A stretch of DNA of 64,000 nt from Anisodus tanguticus (taxonomy: Eukaryota > Streptophyta > Magnoliopsida > Solanales > Solanaceae). The stretch covers positions 20,938,501 through 21,002,500 of the forward strand of contig CM067559.1 of NCBI GenBank assembly GCA_034509755.1, in the 5' to 3' direction. Made by a program: the position numbers and the translations under genes. The notes under the pieces were generated by a model. That model was not told the origin of the DNA, ran no database searches, and saw nothing but the letters and a program-made list of their open reading frames with translations. The stretch's first letter is position 1. The number at the start of each line of letters is the position of its first letter. Shown one piece after another: positions 1-8,279 of this stretch.

Positions 1-1500
1 GTTTAGAGATGATTCATATGACCAACTTCAGGATTGTTTGAGATTTAATTAGGATTTTAAAAGTATTTTGGGATAAACAAGTCCACTGAATTTTAAAATA
101 CTATTTAGGAATGTAATGACTGAATAGATTTTAGAGGACAATCAAATTTTTTTATCTTTGAATTTAAAAGATTTATCATTAAATTTATAAAGATTTGAAA
201 GGATCACATGTATTTTTCATGTCAATTTGTCTAACAGTTATTTCAGCAAACAACTTGCCTACATAGATTTCTAAGTTGAAACTGTTTCCATTTGTTTCCA
301 GTTGGACTAAAGAATAGCAAAGGGAGACCAGTATAATTTTTGTAACTACTAAATAAGTTAACAGATGGCAATACCGCTTATTTAACTCTCTAATGCTAAA
401 AGATAATGGTGGTTAGTAACCTGATATCGCTGTTCATAGTAACAAACGGAACAACTGCGTAGATATGAAACCCTTTTATTGGTTTCTGTTTGCCTGAGGC
501 TTCTAAGGAATCACATTTATCAGGAACCACTCAGCAAGAAAGACCATCAGGCAAACATCCTAAGTCTCAAGTCTCAAGTTGTTCATATTCTCTAGCGTCT
601 GATGGGTTATGGTGAGATTTTTTATAGGATTTGATATTTATACCTCTCACTAAAAAATCACACAAAATCCTAATTAAAAAAAATCTTTCGAAATTAGCAA
701 GTTTTCGAATACCAAAAGACTTTTTGTTATTTGTTTAAAATCCTGATTGAATACCACTAGATTTGGACACCCTTTTTAAAATCTTAATAGTTTTGATTAA
801 ATACCACAAAGACTTGTTTAGATTATTTAAAAGTCTTAATTGAATATCACAAGACTTATTTATTCCAAAATAGTCTTTTAAAATTCTAATAGAATATACT
901 CTCATTCCCAGTTGGTTGATTGATTATTCACCTGATCTTGTATATTTAACTCATACATCTGTTTATTAGCGTGTGATTGACAAGATATTTGTTTTTTTTT
1001 CTTTCTGAAGGATGGTTTCTGTTTTATTTTCAGTTCTCTGTTATGATTAATTTCATCATTCTTGTCCTCACTGTTGTGCTTTTTTACATGTACGTTTTTT
1101 TAGAAATCTTGTGTTGGTTGAATGTATGATCTCTTCCTTATGTTAAGCTGTGTTCACACAAACAGGTATATCTAGTCCATGATAAGTAGGATCTGTCGTA
1201 TCTTTGTATATTAAGGTGGTATGTACTTGTCAAGATGAAGAGATCTTAAGTAATGATAGGAAATTCAAAAGAATAGCACTTCGTTTCTTCAGGTTGAACT
1301 ATACATACAATCTCGACCACAACATTCCTGTAGTAATATCCTGGTGGAATTATGTGGTGGTAGCTCATAGATAAAATTTTCTGGTAATCTTCTTATCACA
1401 AGTGTTGGAAGTCAACATTAGGATTACAAAGTGAACTATTAGTTTGGGCAACTTAAAGATGTGTTGAAGAAAACAGCTTTGAAGGGGAGCTACGGATCAA
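1..1500. other. AT-rich non-coding DNA with diverged inverted and direct repeats
   Basis: No ORF of convincing length or composition is visible. A motif of roughly 60 bp, built around an aagtcttaattgaataccac-like core, recurs imperfectly between about 660 and 900. The segment at 45-83 (an attaggattttaaaag core followed by ataaacaagtcc) resembles the reverse complement of 851-892. This could be the remains of a foldback-type or Mutator-like element, but no clear ends or target duplication were found, so only the repetitive character is supported. Confidence 0.4.
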
Positions 1501-1574
1501 ATAAAAACAAGATGAACAGAATTTAATCGATTACAAGTACAGTTTTCGAATGTCGGCAATTATATCGTCCGATA

Positions 1575-2230
1575 CCAGTAACAACACTTAGTAAAACAGA
1601 AACTTTAAAGAGTAAATGCAGCGAAGTTTAAAGAACACAAAGGTTTAAAATTTTCATAAGTTTTATATATTATATAACTTATGATGGTCAATGACCAAAT
1701 ATATTATATATATATTATATACAAATATAAAAATTCATTTCTTTACATATTTACAGGATAAAATGAAAAGGAATTAAAAGTTGAAGTCGCAGATGACTTT
1801 TGCCTGAAAAATCTAACTAAGTATACATAGACAACCTCTCATTACAATCGCTCCATACAAAATTAATCTAAGAATCTAAACAACAATTGTAATGTTGGAC
1901 AGAATGTTGTCGACACACTTAGCAACACTTGTGATTCAGATTTCTGAGATGAAATCTCGAAAGCTCTCTTGGTATTTTTACATTTTGATTATGGATGTGG
2001 ATTCACTGCAGTAGCCTCTCTATTTATAGTAGAAAGTCTTCCTTGAAAGACTTATCGATTGGTTGTGGAAGTTGAGGAAAATATGAGTAGCTTGTGGTAG
2101 ATGATTAAGGAGTGAAAATCTCAACAACTTTGACCTGTTCCTTACTCGACTTCTTTCCCAAGATTTGACTCTTTCTCCTACGTTTTACACAGCTCAAATT
2201 CACCATGCCTAAATCATTTTTACCTTACAG
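1575..2230 (-). promoter_or_regulatory. Possible old LTR or promoter fragment, minus strand
   Basis: On the minus strand a good plant TATA box (TATAAATA, plus-strand 2021-2028) is followed by GAGAGG and a long leader-like tract. Near 1560-1575 the minus strand reads TGGTATCGGACG, similar to but not the same as a methionine-tRNA primer site (TGGTATCAGAGC). Together these look like an eroded LTR followed by a primer site. No partner LTR and no coding remnant to the left were found, so an ordinary promoter or chance are alternatives. Confidence 0.25.
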
Positions 2231-2310
2231 TAAAATATTACTACTTACCGTGAAGTAAGGCAAAACTATTCTGGGTGGTGGGACTGGGTCGTGGGGTAGT
2301 AGGCTGGGAA

Positions 2311-3765
2311 TTATTGTCTAGGCAGTTGGGTAATTGGGCTGGGCAGTGGGTAAATTGGATAGGGCAGCGACAGTAATGGGTGGGGCCGACGGGATGGGTG
2401 ATGTGGCAGTGAGTCCCGTAGATAGGGCAATGGCTGACGAGTTGGAATTTGGCCAATATAGTGCGTTTTTAAGTAGAGGGGAGGTGTTTGAGTCATCAAG
2501 GAAACCGTAGTCAGTGGCTCAGTATTTTTGGATGTTGGCAAACGGGAAGACGTTCTCATCAAACGTGACATGTCGGGAGACTAGGACTTTGCTTGTGGAT
2601 AACTCATAGCACAAGTACCCCCTATGGTTTGACGGCAAACCTAGGAAGACGCAAGGAATTGAGCGAGGTAGTAATTTGTGAGGTACCGTGGAGGAAAGAT
2701 TCGGGTAACAAAGACAACTGAAAACTCAAAAGTGATTATAGGAAGGGATCCGACGATAAATGATTTCGGTAGGTGTCCTATTTTGGATCGTATGGGTAGG
2801 TAAGATATTAAGAATGTATTATACAATTTTTAACTCATATACCCAAAAGGTGGGGGGGGGGGCACATGAAAAAGGAAGATGCGAATTCGTTGGGCTTTAC
2901 AATTTTGAGGAGACGTATGAGGGAAGGAGAAACGAAAAATCATGCCATTAGCCACACAAAAGTTATGAAAAGAAAAGTTATTGAACTCACGACCATTATC
3001 ACATTGAAACGATTTGATATCTTTTTCAAATTGCATTTTAACAAAAGTACGAAATTCAAGGAATTTGGAGAAAACTTGAGACTTAATTTTAAGCGGATAG
3101 ACCCAGAGAAAGTGAGGAAAATCATCCAGTAATACCAAATAATATTTATGACCTAGGTTGCTAGATATAGGAGATGTTCATAAATCTGCATGAATAATAT
3201 CAAAGGGAGAGAAAGTAATACTTAAAGAAGACGCAAACGGAAGTCTAACATGTTTTCCTAGATGGCAAGATGAGAAACTATGAGAAATTTTCCCTTTATT
3301 ACATTGAATTAAATTGCGGTTTCTTAGAAAATTTGAGCTCCTGGATGACCAAGTCTACTATGCCAAGTTGATGGAGAGATTGCAGCTAGAGCGGTGGGTG
3401 GAGTGACACGGGCAACGAACGTGGATATGAAAGGATAGAGGTCCCCCACACTATTGCATCTCGTAAGAAGTCTCCCCGTACGTAGGTCCTTCACAGAAAA
3501 ACCAAACAGGTCAAAATCAATAGATACAAAATTATTAGTGGCAATTTATTTTAATAGATATTAGGTTCTTGATAATGTTAGGGGCATATAGGAAGTGTTT
3601 AAGGGAGTAGTGGGGGTGCGGTGGTAGAGTTAGTGTGTGGCCAAACTCTTGAATTGTAATGCGATGACCATTTTCGACCATAATAGATTGAAGAGTATTT
3701 AAATTGTGTAGTTGTAGAAGATTACCATAATTGTTGGTGAGGTAAGACGTGGCACTTGTATCCAT
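2311..3765 (-). pseudogene. Copia-1 protease / integrase remnant
   Basis: The right-hand piece (3535-3765) is the aspartic protease. Its active-site region reads M-D-T-S where functional copies have D-S/T-G, and it is followed by the usual VGNGH-like stretch (here VENGH) and IKNLIS motif. Around 3300-3420 the minus strand encodes a WHSRLGHPG-like stretch, the first histidines of the integrase zinc domain. The piece at 2830-3138 carries the integrase core: LLDD, QCDNGREF and HTSPQN, the latter normally HTSSQNGKAER. The end at 2311-2571 has the VTFDE motif that precedes RT in this family. Several frame changes separate the pieces, so no continuous product is possible. Confidence 0.8.
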
Positions 3766-4319
3766 ATACCATGCATCATCGGGCTACTAAATATTTAAAG
3801 TACCGAAAGCCTGGCCCAAATCTGTTGGTACTAGTCTTGCCGCGTCGTCGGCTACAGCCGATGTGAAACGGGCCTGATGAACTGGACCCGTCCGGGCGGT
3901 CGTGGGTGTGCTCCCGATATCGGGCCCATCGAAGATGATGTGCCATTGGAAAATTGCTGCTGGGTGAGGCCTAAATGCCGTACATTGGCCAGGGCAGTGG
4001 GCTTGCCCACTATTGCAGTTGCTGGGCCTATTGTGAATTGCTCGAATTGTTGGCCCGATTTCCACGGCCTGTACCTTCCTCTTCGGCCACCCCCGCGGCC
4101 CTTGCCTCTTCAACCACCGCAGTTGTTTTGCAGTGGGGGGGGGGGGGGGGGGAGGGGGGAAGGGTGGTCAGAATGTGTCTGCCGGCTGGTGGTGGCGGTG
4201 GGTGTTACAGTGACATCAATTACCAAAGCTGTCAGATTGTGCTCATCCTATTTCGCTTGTCTCGTCTCCTCTAAAAACAACTGGGACCGGGCTTTGTTGA
4301 AGCTCGGTAGGGGATCAGA

Positions 4320-4916
4320 TTATCGGATCATCGTAGCAAGGGTGTCATAATCACCTTTCGATAAACCATTAATTAATTGTTGAACCATCTTTGTGTCTGA
4401 AATAGGGTTGCCCACATTAGATAATTGATCGGAAATAAATTTTAGATGTTTGCAGTAATTGGCCATGTTTGCAAAATTTTTAAGACGGGTGGTGTTGAAT
4501 TGCTCCTCAAAATACATGACACGTGTATGTTTGTTGTCTTGAAAAATTTCCTCCAATCGTGTCCATAACTCATGGGTCGTAGCTCCGGTCTTCATAATAG
4601 TATGAAGTAAGTCCTTGGAGATAGTTCCATAGATCCACTGTTTGACGATGGCGTCAAGGCGCCTCCATGTCACCCCGTCGACGTCGGGAGGGCGGGGATA
4701 TGTGGTATCAATGTGGTCAAGAACGTTGTAAGCACATGCATGAATATGAAATAGTTCAACCCATGACGCGTACTGCCCATCCTCTTGATCAAGAATCAAT
4801 GGTATGAAGTTCTTGATATTGGTTATGGTGAAAGCCGGATGAAAAGTGGTGGGGGTGGAAGAGGGAGGATGATTTGTGACATCAGGAGTTGAGGAAGCGG
4901 AAGCGGGAGAATCCAT
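4320..4916 (-). pseudogene. Copia-1 gag capsid region (UBN2-type)
   Basis: This 198-residue open frame begins with a Ser/Thr/Pro-rich leader, then has the copia gag signature: FHPAFTITNIKNFIPLILD, YASWVELF, WRRLDAIVKQWIYGTIS, LEEIFQDNK, and the tail TKMVQQLINGLSKGDYDTL. It aligns along its length with the copia-2 gag at 48857-49918. The frame closes at 4320; the Gly/Arg-rich nucleocapsid tail should follow at 3790-4300 but lies in other frames, so the protein is truncated. The first ATG (4916) is used as the start because the copia-2 gag begins at the equivalent place. Confidence 0.8.
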
Positions 4917-5177
4917 TAGGGTAGCCGAAAATAATTGGAAGAATATCGGGTGAGGGGCTGGCGTATATCAGCTGTATAACAACGGTATACAGTTCTGCGT
5001 GGGTGATAGGTGTCTCGAGTGGTGTATATCGCCTGACAGGGAATATGGGGGCTAGGTGCTGTGTATATCGTTGTATATCAGTGGTATACAAGTTCGTTTT
5101 GAGAAGAAGGGGAGATATTAGGGGTTGTATATCATGATATATCTGGGGTATACAAGTTTGTATGTAGAGAAGAGAGG

Positions 5178-5272
5178 CTGTATATCAGGGAGGAGCAGGG
5201 TATACGGGCTGTATATCAGGGAGGAGCAGGGTATACGGGCTGTATATCATGAAGGAGCAGTGGTATATGGGG
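5178..5272 (-). repeat. 31-bp tandem repeats in copia-1 leader
   Basis: Three consecutive units start at 5178, 5209 and 5240 with a period of 31 bp. Each contains CTGTATATCA, then GGAGGAGCAG or GAAGGAGCAG, then GGTATACGGG or a variant. Looser copies of the GTATATC and GGTATAC words continue leftwards to about 4960. They sit between primer-binding site and gag, where packaging and dimerisation signals would be expected. Confidence 0.75.
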
Positions 5273-5360
5273 CTGTATACGACTGATTTTCCGCCGGAAG
5301 AGGGAGGCGGAGGGGAGGGTACGGCGGCCACACTAGGGTTTAGGGCAGGGAGGGATTTTT

Positions 5361-5374
5361 GGCTCTTGATACCA
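5361..5374 (-). other. Primer-binding site of copia-1
   Basis: The minus strand reads TGGTATCAAGAGCC directly after the LTR-terminal CA. This matches the initiator-methionine tRNA 3' end apart from one extra A. Copia-2 has the same 14-mer at 50011-50024. Confidence 0.85.
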
Positions 5375-5535
5375 TGTAGAATAGTGTAAATCTCCTTGAT
5401 GGGATTCTCTTATTAATGTAACAGATATAGAGTATACAATTGTAGTCCTAATAGAATTATGATCTCTATTTTACATTAAATACACTATTAATTACAAAAT
5501 ATATTGTGAATATATATGAAATATATTCACTAGCA
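5375..5535 (-). repeat. 5' LTR of copia-1
   Basis: The 161-bp LTR begins TGCTAGTG and ends TCTACA on the minus strand, directly before the primer site. Its outer end aligns with the outer end of the copia-2 LTR (a GTGAATAT..ATATTC stretch followed by CTAG or CTAA). The following 5 bp (TATAT, 5536-5540) would be the target duplication, but the other end of the element is lost, so this cannot be tested. Confidence 0.65.
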
Positions 5536-5540
5536 TATAT

Positions 5541-6089
5541 ATTTATCCGTTCTGAAACCATTTCCAGGGCCAGTGATCGTTGGAAATTTTGTTATAATGT
5601 ACCAATATTTTGGATAATGCTTGTTAGGAAAAGTAAATCATATTCGATAGGTGGATGCTGTGTTGACAAATTAACTACTACTTTACTTCCCAATCTTCAT
5701 GTTGACTAGCAGTGATTGTGATTTGGCCATTATTTTGATAATCGGAAGAATACATCTTAGCACGGTACCATCCGATGCTACAATTAAATTCCTGCAAGAT
5801 ACTACAAAATATGTTCTTTTCAACACATACTTTCATATGCAACTCAACCTAACCGAAAACAAAACATTCCTTCGATTTGGGAGCACAATGTGCTTTCTAA
5901 AAAAAGAAAAAAAAGAAAAATAGTAATCGAAGTCAAAGAGAAACCCCGGATGTATATCGTATAGCTAGCTATTTCTTTTCTAAATGCCTAGCTCAAAATC
6001 GATTTCTAGCTCCTTTGGGCAAGAAGATAGGTTCCTACCAAAGCTCCCGAACTTGGCAAGATTCAATTAATAGTGGTTTGTCTAAGCAG
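5541..6089. other. Unique non-coding stretch
   Basis: This lies between copia-1 and the peptide ORF. It is AT-rich, with short open frames of no recognisable family and an A-rich run near 5900-5920. No repeat or regulatory structure stood out. Confidence 0.5.
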
Positions 6090-6359
6090 TTAACGATGGC
6101 CAGGACCTCTTTCGCTGGATCCAGGATTAGTCCTCGTGAAATACACGACGTTCCTCGTAGAATGACATCTCCTACCGTAAGAAGAAGCATCCGGAGGAGC
6201 CACGCCATTGACCGTTGGGTTTGCTCTGGCACCAGCTGCTGCAGCGGAAACCGGCGTTAGGATGCTGCCATGCACAACATTATATTGTGCACCAATTAAG
6301 AATATAAATACAAACATGAAATAGGTGTTCTTCATTATTGATAAGTTCTTTCCCCTCAT
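6090..6359 (-). CDS. Predicted secreted peptide precursor, CEP/PIP-like
   Basis: This 89-residue ORF looks like a small plant signalling-peptide precursor. From the second Met (6335) it starts MKNTYF and continues as a strongly hydrophobic run to about residue 22 of that version, with a likely signal-peptide cleavage after VHG. An Ala/Pro-rich variable middle with one Cys follows, and the protein ends TNPGSSERGPGHR. That tail resembles the CEP consensus (TNPGNSPGVGH, with one extra residue) and the PIP consensus SGPSxxGxGH (five of seven fixed positions). In those families the mature peptide is cut from the C terminus, secreted and perceived by LRR receptor kinases. The extra final Arg would need trimming. 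The length suits both families. A TATA box lies about 145 bp upstream. The family assignment is inference from about 12 residues; an unrelated short ORF remains possible. Confidence 0.5.
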   Translation of the reverse strand: MRGKNLSIMKNTYFMFVFIFLIGAQYNVVHGSILTPVSAAAAGARANPTVNGVAPPDASSYGRRCHSTRNVVYFTRTNPGSSERGPGHR

Positions 6360-6454
6360 TTCTACGGTTCTATGAATTAATATTATGATTTTTTTTTTCG
6401 TTTTTCCTGTTTTTTTTTAGTTTTTCTCGACTTAAAGGTGCTTGTTTTAACGTG

Positions 6455-6486
<32 letters not shown>

Positions 6487-6503
6487 GAGAGAGAGTATAT
6501 ATA
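6455..6503. repeat. Compound (TC)(TA)(GA)(TA) microsatellite
   Basis: A TC run, a TA run, a GA run and a second TA run follow one another. The TC and GA blocks are reverse complements around the TA core, so the tract can fold on itself. It lies in the predicted 5' UTR of the peptide ORF, just downstream of its TATA box. Confidence 0.9.
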
Positions 6504-6511
6504 TATTTATA
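6504..6511 (-). promoter_or_regulatory. TATA box of the peptide ORF
   Basis: The minus strand reads TATAAATA here. Transcription would be expected to start about 30 bp downstream, inside the pyrimidine/purine microsatellite, giving a 5' UTR of around 100-140 nt before the ATG at 6359 or 6335. Confidence 0.5.
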
Positions 6512-6711
6512 CTAAGGAATTTGGTTGTAAGAGGGTGGTGGAGCGCTTTCTAAGTGGAACATGTAGTGTTTTACCTAAAATGAAAGGGTGCGTTCAATCA
6601 AAGTAGACATGCTTTTATCGGTTACAGTAACTGTTTTTTCTACCAGACGTATACAAGTAGTACTCTTATTGTACACCCGCCAAGTTGATTTTTGCCCATT
6701 CAAAGAAGAAA

Positions 6712-7101
6712 ATGGAAAACCAAGTTTCCAATTTTGTGCGCACAAAGAAATATGACACCGGAAAGGTACTTCATGATATTCAAAGCAAGGGTTTTAAAAG
6801 AATAAGTCTTGGTAGGTAAAGTACTTCACTACTACTTGGAGTGGTTTAGATTGATTCGTTAGATGCAGCTTTATCTCAAGCCAAAACTGAAAACAATTTA
6901 CTGATATTTTTTAATTTAACTTAGGGCGGCGAACTTGATCTCTCCCAAGCTATTATTAAGGCAGAAGTGGACCTAGAATCTAGAGAGCAGGAACTGGAAG
7001 CCTTGCTCGCACATGGAGAAGATAGTTCGGAGAGTGAAGACCCCCATTTCCCCCACCCCCGGAATTGGAAATGTTTCCCCCTCCTTTTAATGTTTCAGTG
7101 A
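6712..7101 (+). CDS. Doubtful two-exon gene model, unknown function
   Basis: Exon 1 (6712-6765) would encode 18 residues starting MENQVSNFVRTKKYD. A phase-0 donor (AAG|GTACTT) and an acceptor (AACTTAG|GG at 6924/6925) define a 159-bp AT-rich intron. Exon 2 (6925-7101) continues GGELDLSQAIIKAEVDLE, then a charged, probably helical stretch, an acidic SSESED run and a TGA. Codon-like composition and a joinable phase are the only support. A longer exon 1 with the stronger donor AG|GTAAAG (about 6820) would put exon 2 out of frame. I do not recognise the family. It may be a captured gene fragment or chance. Confidence 0.25.
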
Positions 7102-7269
7102 TCAGATTCTCGGGCCGTTGTGCCTTTTTGTTGTTTTGTTTGTTGAGTTCTTGGCCCGATTTTTTAGGCGCTGATTGTGTTTATGAAGATGTTTTCTCAT
7201 GCCCTTCAAAATCTAAAATTTCCCGATGTAACTTCCGGCTTTTCTTTGTCCTCAATTATTAATGAAGTT

Positions 7270-8190
7270 ATTTCTTTTTCTGATACTCCCTTCAATACAT
7301 GCTCATAGTCAGTTCTGTAAAGTCCATACTAACTGGACCCACATTTTTCATCCATAAAGCTCCTAAAACCACATCATACCTTCTCACTGAAAACACAATC
7401 AAATCAAAACTGTAAGTAGTATCCTGCATCATCCATTCAAAATCCTTCACCACTACGGAAGTGGCTTCTAAGGAATTGTTGTCCAAACTCACATATTTGA
7501 GCTTTGTGGGAACAACTGAACACCCCAGCTTCTTCACTAATTCAACATCAATGAAGTTGTGAGTACTTACACCATCCAGCAGAATCTATATAGGTCTTTT
7601 GCTGTTATATCCCTTGACATGAATAGTTTGAGCTCCCTGTATTCCAGATAAAGCACAAAAAGATATCAGAGGGAGTCTCTCCCACTACAGGTGGCCATTC
7701 AGTAGTAACAGGATCAGTAATAGGATTTGTTTCTTTTTCCACCTCTGGATCATCTAACTCCATAATGAACAACTGATTGGGCAGCTTACACTTATGACCA
7801 GCGGTATACTTCTCACCATAGAAAAAACACAAGCCCTGGACTCTCTTAGCTGCATGTCAGATGGTGATATAAATCATAGGTCGAGCAGCCACTGGTGCAG
7901 TAGGACCAATTAAAGAAAGCCTTGCACCTTGACCATAGGCATTGCTACTTGGCCTTGTTTGAGAATTATCAATAGTGTTTCTCTTGACATGAGCAATAGT
8001 CATTCCAGGTGACTTTGTGATCTAGCATTGGCCAACAGGGTGGCTTCAGCTACTCTAGCCGAGCTATACGTCCTAGTCAAGGTAGAGGGCTCATGCATCA
8101 TAACCATGCCTACAAGTTCCTCATTTAATCCCCCCTCCCCGAGAAAACAAGATATAGCTTGTTCATTAGTAAGATTGCATTTAGCTAGGA
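7270..8190 (-). pseudogene. Ty3/gypsy gag-protease fragment
   Basis: On the minus strand from 8190 the gag end reads CNLTNEQAISCFLGEG and LNEELVGMVMMHEPSTLTRT. A zinc knuckle then appears at 7790-7832 as CFFYGEKYTAGHKC, where the second Cys is replaced by Tyr. A retropepsin-like block at 7292-7537 contains VKKLGCSVVPTKLKYVSL and VVLGALWMKNVGPV; the active site just before it is degenerate. Both ends are abrupt: the protease stops near 7270 and gag is cut near 8190, where LARD-A begins. It is a different gypsy lineage from elements C/D. Confidence 0.7.
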
Positions 8191-8244
8191 CATGTCAATA
8201 TCGATAATCGAATGAGAAAACAAGAATTGGACATGTCAATATCG

Positions 8245-8279
8245 ACATTCGAGGACGAATGTTTCTAAGGGGGAGATGA
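8245..8279 (+). other. Orphan 3' internal end (palindrome and PPT) left of LTR-A1
   Basis: The ACATTCG-AGGA-CGAATGT palindrome and the AAGGGGGAGATGA polypurine tract are the same as those before the right LTR at 14906-14940. About 60 bp match nearly base for base. A shorter echo of the ggacatgtcaatatcga word lies at about 8188-8206. Confidence 0.8.

Larger units (their letters stand above)
2245..5535 (-). mobile_element. Copia-1: 3'-truncated Ty1/copia retrotransposon
   Basis: Reading the minus strand from 5535 there is a short LTR, a primer-binding site, a repeat-rich leader, gag, protease, the GAG-pre-integrase zinc region, integrase and the start of the proline-rich spacer before reverse transcriptase. 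Recognisable sequence stops near 2245, so RT, RNase H and the 3' LTR are missing. Gag and integrase closely resemble those of copia-2 at 45.4-50.2 kb, so the two belong to one family. Frameshifts and stops break the polyprotein, and a run of about 18 G at 4135-4152 interrupts the gag tail. The element is dead. Confidence 0.85.

Noticed and set aside
2849..4152. Long G runs (about 12 at 2849-2860, about 18 at 4135-4152; also about 49961-49972)
   Set aside because: Considered as G-quadruplex switches or programmed slippage sites. They sit in dead copia sequence, break its frames, and homopolymer length is prone to assembly error.
6035..6232. Second minus-strand frame overlapping the peptide ORF (65 codons)
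   Set aside because: It has no signal peptide, starts inside the other ORF and matches no known motif. The 6090-6359 frame has the better start, promoter spacing and C-terminal motif.
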